Origin: an uncultured Streptococcus sp.
GTDB lineage: Bacteria > Bacillota > Bacilli > Lactobacillales > Streptococcaceae
DNA: 9,547 nt
Direction: 5' to 3'
Assembly: GCF_938036805.1 (NCBI RefSeq)
Contig: NZ_CALHWC010000065.1
Span: forward strand, 1 to 9,547
The position numbers and the translations under genes are program-made. The notes under the pieces are model-generated. The model worked only from the letters and a program-made list of their open reading frames with translations, ran no database searches and was not told the origin of the DNA. Below are positions 6,393 to 9,547 of this stretch, one piece after another. Numbering within the stretch: position 1 is the stretch's first letter; the number at the start of each line of letters is the position of its first letter.

Positions 6393-6540
6393 TCAATTGT
6401 CTTTGGATTGTCGAACAAGACGCAGTGGTTGAGTGGGCTCTACTACGCTGATTTCATCAGCTTTTACAGCCCTACTCAACTGTGCGGAGGTGGGACGACG
6501 AAATCGAATTCTAACGAATTACCGATTTCTGTCCCACTCT
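6365..6540 (-). repeat. Structured repeat, copy B (three hairpin modules), inverted relative to copy A
   Basis: Read on the minus strand the order matches copy A. Module 1: GTGGGAC/GTCCCAC (6531-6537 with 6490-6496), with inner pairing of 6501-6506 to 6523-6528 and 6507-6511 to 6516-6520. Module 2: GTTGAGT/ACTCAAC (6428-6434 with 6474-6480), GGGCT/AGCCC (6435-6439 with 6468-6472) and inner GCTGAT/ATCAGC (6447-6452 with 6456-6461). Module 3, absent from copy A: an 11-bp perfect stem, 6367-6377 with 6382-6392, with a GAAA loop. Compared with copy A, the module 1 stem changes GG/CC to AA/TT on both arms, which is compensatory. The element lies exactly between two convergent genes. Confidence 0.85.
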
Positions 6541-6550
6541 CATTTTTATT
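6490..6550 (+). terminator. Rightward terminator for purB (module 1 of repeat copy B)
   Basis: On the plus strand GTGGGAC (6490-6496) pairs with GTCCCAC (6531-6537), enclosing further pairs 6501-6506/6523-6528 and 6507-6511/6516-6520. The T-rich TCTCATTTTTATTATT follows directly. This is the best candidate for ending the purine transcript, 135 bases past the purB stop. Confidence 0.6.
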
Positions 6551-6741
6551 ATTCTCGAATGTATGATAAAAGTTTTGTTTTTGTTGGTTTTCAGTCCTAG
6601 ACTACTAAGAAAATATACGAAATTAAAAGATTCTGTTCATTTTCTGTCATTTTTTGATTTTTATTAAACAAAAATCGTTCAAATGCCTTGCAAATTGGTA
6701 TAGATAGGTTTATAATAAAGATAGGCTAGTTGGTCAGGAAA
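6541..6741. other. AT-rich intergenic stretch with no gene found
   Basis: Between copy B and the regulator's terminator-like hairpin I find no convincing coding sequence on either strand. It contains poly-T and poly-A tracts, a 7-bp AT hairpin (GATTTTT 6656-6662 with AAAAATC 6670-6676) and the promoter-like site at 6688-6716. In the pneumococcal genomes I know, strH occupies the interval between purB and this regulator. It is absent here, so this stretch may be the deletion junction or the original empty site (inference from remembered synteny). Confidence 0.5.
6688..6716 (+). promoter_or_regulatory. Orphan rightward sigma-70-type promoter
   Basis: TTGCAA (6688-6693) and a perfect TATAAT (6711-6716) are separated by 17 bases. 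No rightward gene follows before bgaC at 7637, and the convergent regulator gene lies in between. The predicted transcript would begin near 6723 and run into the hairpin at 6742-6777. It would be either a short RNA or antisense to the regulator's 3' end. It may also be a relic of a lost gene. Confidence 0.4.
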
Positions 6742-6777
6742 TGAAAAACGACAGCTCGTGAGAACCATCGTTTTTCA
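6742..6777 (-). terminator. Hairpin just past the regulator stop
   Basis: TGAAAAACGA (6742-6751) and TCGTTTTTCA (6768-6777) form a 10-bp stem with a 16-base loop. It begins 3 bases after the regulator stop on the minus strand. Because the A- and T-runs are inside the stem, it resembles a terminator on both strands, but the GC-rich core is only three pairs and the loop is large, so strength is uncertain. Confidence 0.45.
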
Positions 6778-6779
6778 GA

Positions 6780-7496
6780 TTAATGATCGCGACTAGAAGA
6801 AATAAATTTGATTTTGAAGAAATCACCACGCTTGTAGGTTTCGCTGTACTCTAGGATTTGTCCAGTATTTTCCAGTTTTGTGATCTTGACTTGATGCACA
6901 GTTGGGAAGTTTGGATCAATTTCTAAGGTCTTGGCAATGTCTTTTGGCGTTGGAAAGACGATTTCGTTGGTTTCTTCGAAATACTCATCATTCATGTGGA
7001 TGTGATAATCCGTCTTGAAGCGATTGTAGATCGAGCTGTAGTAGTCCAAATCTGGATAGTTTGGATTGATGTACTGCTCAGGAATGTAGGTTTGGTGATA
7101 AATATAAACTTTATCGCCGGTCCTTCTGATACGGTCAATCTTGTAGTAGAACTGGGACGGTGTTAGTTCTAGTTTGTCCAAGATTTTCAATTCATTTCCA
7201 CGTTCGATGGACAGAACAGTCACCTTATCCTTTTGGATAGGGAAAGTTTCGATATCAGAGAATTCCACACGCTTGTGTTTTCTTGCGCGTGAAACAAACG
7301 TTCCCTTTCCTTGCTGACGGATGATGTAGCCATCATTCGCAAGTTCGTTCAAAGCGCGGACAACGGTGATGGAACTGACGTTGAACATCTTGATTAACTC
7401 AGCTTCTGTGTAGAATCTATCACCGTTTTCAAAGTTACCAGAAATGATTTGTTGTTTTAAATCATCTTTGATTTGTTGATATTTAGGAATAGCCAT
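6780..7496 (-). CDS. bgaR: GntR-family (HutC/UTRA) transcriptional regulator of the bgaC operon
   Basis: The 238-residue protein has an N-terminal winged helix-turn-helix (about 5-70; TEAELIKMFNVSSITVVRAL at 30-49, then the wing QQGKGTFVS at 61-69) and a C-terminal UTRA effector-binding domain (about 90-230, with YYKIDRIRR and LEYSETYKRGDFFKIKF). Members bind palindromic operators and usually release them on binding a sugar phosphate or similar ligand. The start is ATG at 7494-7496, not the upstream in-frame ATG at 7574, because GAGAGGTGAG lies just upstream and the longer N-terminus is not homologous to the family. It diverges from bgaC across 140 bp containing a 14-bp palindrome over the bgaC -10, so repression of bgaC is likely. 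The symbol is from the pneumococcal regulator at the same position and is moderately certain. It ends convergent with purB. Confidence 0.92.
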   Translation of the reverse strand: MAIPKYQQIKDDLKQQIISGNFENGDRFYTEAELIKMFNVSSITVVRALNELANDGYIIRQQGKGTFVSRARKHKRVEFSDIETFPIQKDKVTVLSIERGNELKILDKLELTPSQFYYKIDRIRRTGDKVYIYHQTYIPEQYINPNYPDLDYYSSIYNRFKTDYHIHMNDEYFEETNEIVFPTPKDIAKTLEIDPNFPTVHQVKITKLENTGQILEYSETYKRGDFFKIKFISSSRDH

Positions 7497-7559
7497 TGTG
7501 CTCACCTCTCTTTTTTTATCCCTCTCTATATTGATTTTAACATATTTTAAAAAAAAATG

Positions 7560-7588
7560 TTGACATTTATACAAAAGTTTATTATATT
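7560..7588 (+). promoter_or_regulatory. bgaC operon promoter
   Basis: A perfect -35 box TTGACA (7560-7565) and a -10 box TATATT (7583-7588) are separated by 17 bases. It follows a long A-tract (7549-7557), which may act as an UP-like element. It is the only strong promoter before bgaC. The predicted start near 7595 leaves a leader of about 40 bases. Confidence 0.8.
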
Positions 7589-7598
7589 AATATTAATA
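7585..7598. promoter_or_regulatory. Palindromic operator candidate for the GntR regulator
   Basis: TATTAATATTAATA is a perfect 14-bp palindrome overlapping the last four bases of the bgaC -10 box and the expected transcription start. A dimeric GntR protein bound here would block RNA polymerase. Assignment to the neighbouring regulator rests on position and symmetry only; its AT-only content means chance palindromy is possible. Confidence 0.55.
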
Positions 7599-7602
7599 AG
7601 AA

Positions 7603-7617
7603 ATGAAAGCGTTTTAA
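7603..7617 (+). promoter_or_regulatory. cre-like site (CcpA)
   Basis: The bases ATGAAAGCGTTTTAA match the Gram-positive cre consensus WTGNAANCGNWNNCW at all fixed positions except the late C. It lies just downstream of the predicted transcription start, where CcpA binding represses. This fits glucose repression of a glycan-use operon. Confidence 0.6.
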
Positions 7618-7636
7618 ATCTAGGAGGAATGGGGAG

Positions 7637-9424
7637 ATGAAGAGATTTGAAATAGGCTCTTCTTTCTACTTGGATGGTCAGGAGTTTAAGATTTTATCAG
7701 GAGCGATTCACTATTTTCGGATTCAGCCGGAAGATTGGTATCACTCGCTCTATAATCTTAAAGCTCTGGGTTTCAATACAGTTGAGACCTATGTTCCTTG
7801 GAACATGCACGAGCCAAAGAAAGGCCAGTTTGACTTTCAAGGGATTTTAGATATTGAGAAGTTTCTTCAGATTGCTCAAGATTTAGGCTTATATGCTATC
7901 GTTCGCCCTTCGCCCTTTATCTGTGCGGAGTGGGAATTTGGCGGCATGCCAGCCTGGCTCTTGACTGAGGATATGAGAATACGTTCTTCTGATGATCCTT
8001 ATCTTCAGGCTGTTGCAGACTACTATGATGAGTTACTTCCTCGCTTGGTTCCAAGGCTCTTGGACAAGGGTGGGAACATCCTTATGATGCAAGTGGAAAA
8101 TGAATATGGCTCTTACGGGGAGGATAAAGACTACCTGAGGGCGATTCGGCAGATGATGTTGGACCGAGGCCTTGATTGCCCGCTCTTTACATCGGATGGC
8201 CCTTGGCGGGCCACGCTGAGAGCCGGTACGCTGATTGAGGAAGATTTATTTGTTACAGGAAATTTCGGCTCCAAGGCAGATTATAATTTTGCCCAGATGC
8301 AGGAATTCTTTGATGAGCATGGCAAAAAATGGCCGCTCATGTGTATGGAGTTTTGGGATGGTTGGTTCAATCGTTGGAAAGAACCAATTATCAAAAGGGA
8401 TCCTGAGGAACTGGCTCAAGCTGTCCATGAGGTTCTGAAACAAGGCTCTATCAACCTCTATATGTTTCATGGTGGCACCAATTTTGGCTTCATGAATGGC
8501 TGCTCGGCCAGAGGTGTGACGGATTTACCACAGGTGACCTCGTATGATTATGATGCCCTGCTCGATGAACAGGGAAATCCAACTCCGAAATATTTTGCAG
8601 TACAAAAAATGATGGAGACCTACTATCCTGAGTACCCACAAATGAAACCGCTCATAAAAGAATCTTTTGAACTGAGAGACATTGCTCTGAGTGAGAAGGT
8701 GAGTTTGTTTGAGATATTAGCTGATTTGGCTCAGCCAGTGGAGAGTCTCTATCCTGTCAAAATGGAGGATTTGGGGCAGAGCTATGGCTACTTGCTTTAC
8801 CGTACCGAAGCCAGCTGGGATGCGGATGAGGAAAAAATTCGGGTGATTGACGGGCGCGACCGGATGCAGCTCTTTGTGGACGGCAAGCTTATGGAAACCC
8901 AGTATCAAGCAGAGATTGGGCAAGATATCTTTGTTGCTGGAGAAAAGAAAGCCACCCACCAGATTGATATTCTGATTGAAAACATGGGGCGGGTCAATTA
9001 CGGGCATAAGTTTTTGGCAGATACCCAGCGAAAAGGGATTCGGACGGGCGTTTGCAAGGATTTGCACTTCTTGCTAAATTGGCAACAGTACCCACTTTCT
9101 TTTGAAAACACAGAAAACATTGATTTTTCAAAAGGATGGCAGCCAAAGCAACCAGCTTTCTACGCTTTTGACTTCGAAATGAAAGCGCTTAAAGATACCT
9201 ATTTAGACTTGTCCGGTTTTGGAAAGGGCCTTGCCTTTGTAAATGGCGTCAACATCGGCCGTTTCTGGAATGTTGGACCAACCTTATCGCTTTATATTCC
9301 GCATAGCCTTCTGAAAGAAGGAAATAACCGTATCATCATTTTTGAAACGGAAGGGGAATATGAAGAATCAATTAACTTAGTTAACCAACCTACATTTAAA
9401 ACAATAAAGGGGGAAAATTTATGA
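7637..9424 (+). CDS. bgaC: BgaC, beta-1,3-galactosidase (glycoside hydrolase family 35)
   Basis: BgaC removes terminal galactose, with preference for Gal-beta-1,3-GlcNAc in the pneumococcal enzyme. The 595 residues match that enzyme's length. The N-terminal TIM barrel contains SGAIHYFRI (21-29), the acid/base E156 in QVENEYGSY (152-160), the nucleophile E238 in CMEFWDGW (236-243), W240 and W243 that shape the sugar site, and MFHGGTNFGF (276-285). The C-terminal part (about 360-590) forms beta-sandwich domains, with FVNGVNIGRFWNVGP near 530-550. No signal peptide, LPXTG motif or membrane segment is visible, so it is predicted to act in the cytoplasm, although surface location has been reported for pneumococcus. 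AGGAGG (7622-7627) is 9 bases before the ATG. The stop overlaps the PTS IIB start by ATGA, so import and cleavage are made together. Confidence 0.97.
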   Translation: MKRFEIGSSFYLDGQEFKILSGAIHYFRIQPEDWYHSLYNLKALGFNTVETYVPWNMHEPKKGQFDFQGILDIEKFLQIAQDLGLYAIVRPSPFICAEWEFGGMPAWLLTEDMRIRSSDDPYLQAVADYYDELLPRLVPRLLDKGGNILMMQVENEYGSYGEDKDYLRAIRQMMLDRGLDCPLFTSDGPWRATLRAGTLIEEDLFVTGNFGSKADYNFAQMQEFFDEHGKKWPLMCMEFWDGWFNRWKEPIIKRDPEELAQAVHEVLKQGSINLYMFHGGTNFGFMNGCSARGVTDLPQVTSYDYDALLDEQGNPTPKYFAVQKMMETYYPEYPQMKPLIKESFELRDIALSEKVSLFEILADLAQPVESLYPVKMEDLGQSYGYLLYRTEASWDADEEKIRVIDGRDRMQLFVDGKLMETQYQAEIGQDIFVAGEKKATHQIDILIENMGRVNYGHKFLADTQRKGIRTGVCKDLHFLLNWQQYPLSFENTENIDFSKGWQPKQPAFYAFDFEMKALKDTYLDLSGFGKGLAFVNGVNIGRFWNVGPTLSLYIPHSLLKEGNNRIIIFETEGEYEESINLVNQPTFKTIKGENL

Positions 9425-9547
9425 CAATCGTAGGTGCACGTATCGATGGACGTTTGATCCATGGACAGGTAGCCAATCTCTGGACTACCAAGCTCAACAT
9501 TTCACGCATTATGGTGATTGACGATGAGGTGGCTGAAAATGCTATCG
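9421..9547 (+). CDS. PTS IIB component, mannose family (partial, runs off right edge)
   Basis: The 42 visible codons begin MTIVGARIDGRLIHGQVANL. DGRLIHGQV is the phosphorylation-site signature of mannose/sorbose-family IIB proteins, with H14 as the phosphorylated histidine. IIB passes phosphate from IIA to the incoming sugar at the membrane IIC/IID complex. AAGGGGG (9407-9413) is 7 bases before the ATG, which overlaps the bgaC stop. In pneumococcus the operon continues with IIC, IID, IIA, a sugar isomerase-like gene and galM; those would lie beyond this window. The likely substrate is a galactose-containing sugar, inferred from bgaC. Confidence 0.93.
   Translation, partial: MTIVGARIDGRLIHGQVANLWTTKLNISRIMVIDDEVAENAI

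Noticed and set aside
7497..7574. 26-residue N-terminal extension of the GntR regulator
   Set aside because: The extension lies in the divergent control region, is Lys/Phe-rich without family similarity, and the ATG at 7496 has a strong ribosome site.

Overview
This window is chromosomal DNA from a mitis-group Streptococcus (S. pneumoniae / S. mitis / S. oralis relatives). The evidence is the purE-purK-...-purB purine block followed by a GntR regulator, the GH35 beta-galactosidase gene bgaC and a mannose-family PTS IIB gene, a gene order known from pneumococcus. The species cannot be fixed from the window. In the pneumococcal genomes I know, the large surface N-acetylglucosaminidase gene strH lies between purB and the regulator; here it is absent.

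Layout. Positions 1-113 hold the 3' end of purE, overlapping purK (100-1179). Between purK and purB (5060-6355) is an accessory insert of about 3.9 kb: a structured repeat (about 1173-1281), a membrane-anchored protein of unknown function (1299-1967), a 75-residue protein (1983-2210), an aspartate/glutamate racemase family gene (2214-2906), a decayed second copy of the purK 3' end (2903-2992), a 77-residue paralogue of the 75-residue protein (3002-3235), and a soluble Hanks-type Ser/Thr kinase with a large C-terminal region of unknown function (3240-5063). The kinase stop overlaps the purB start by ATGA. All genes from purE to purB point the same way with little or no spacing, so the accessory genes appear to ride on the purine transcript. 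The membrane-protein and kinase genes are much more AT-rich by eye than purK and purB, which suggests transfer.

The most informative feature is the duplicated purK tail and small gene. The second copy (2909-3235) looks like the ancestral junction: PurK tail ending GEGIDF, stop, short gap, small gene. In the first copy the junction has been split by the structured repeat, which gives purK an earlier stop, and by the membrane-protein gene, whose GTG start overlaps the old purK stop codon. The locus therefore looks like a site where cassettes have accumulated between two essential-pathway genes.

Positions 6356-6779 lie between convergent genes. They hold a second, longer and inverted member of the same structured repeat family, which supplies terminator-like hairpins for both directions, followed by an AT-rich stretch with an unassigned rightward promoter. 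Positions 6780-7496 (minus strand) encode the GntR/UTRA regulator. It diverges from bgaC across a 140-bp control region with a strong promoter, a palindrome over the -10 box and a cre-like site. bgaC overlaps the PTS IIB gene that runs off the right edge. This second half is a sugar-scavenging operon: the PTS probably imports a galactose-containing sugar, BgaC cleaves beta-1,3-linked galactose, and the regulator and CcpA control expression.
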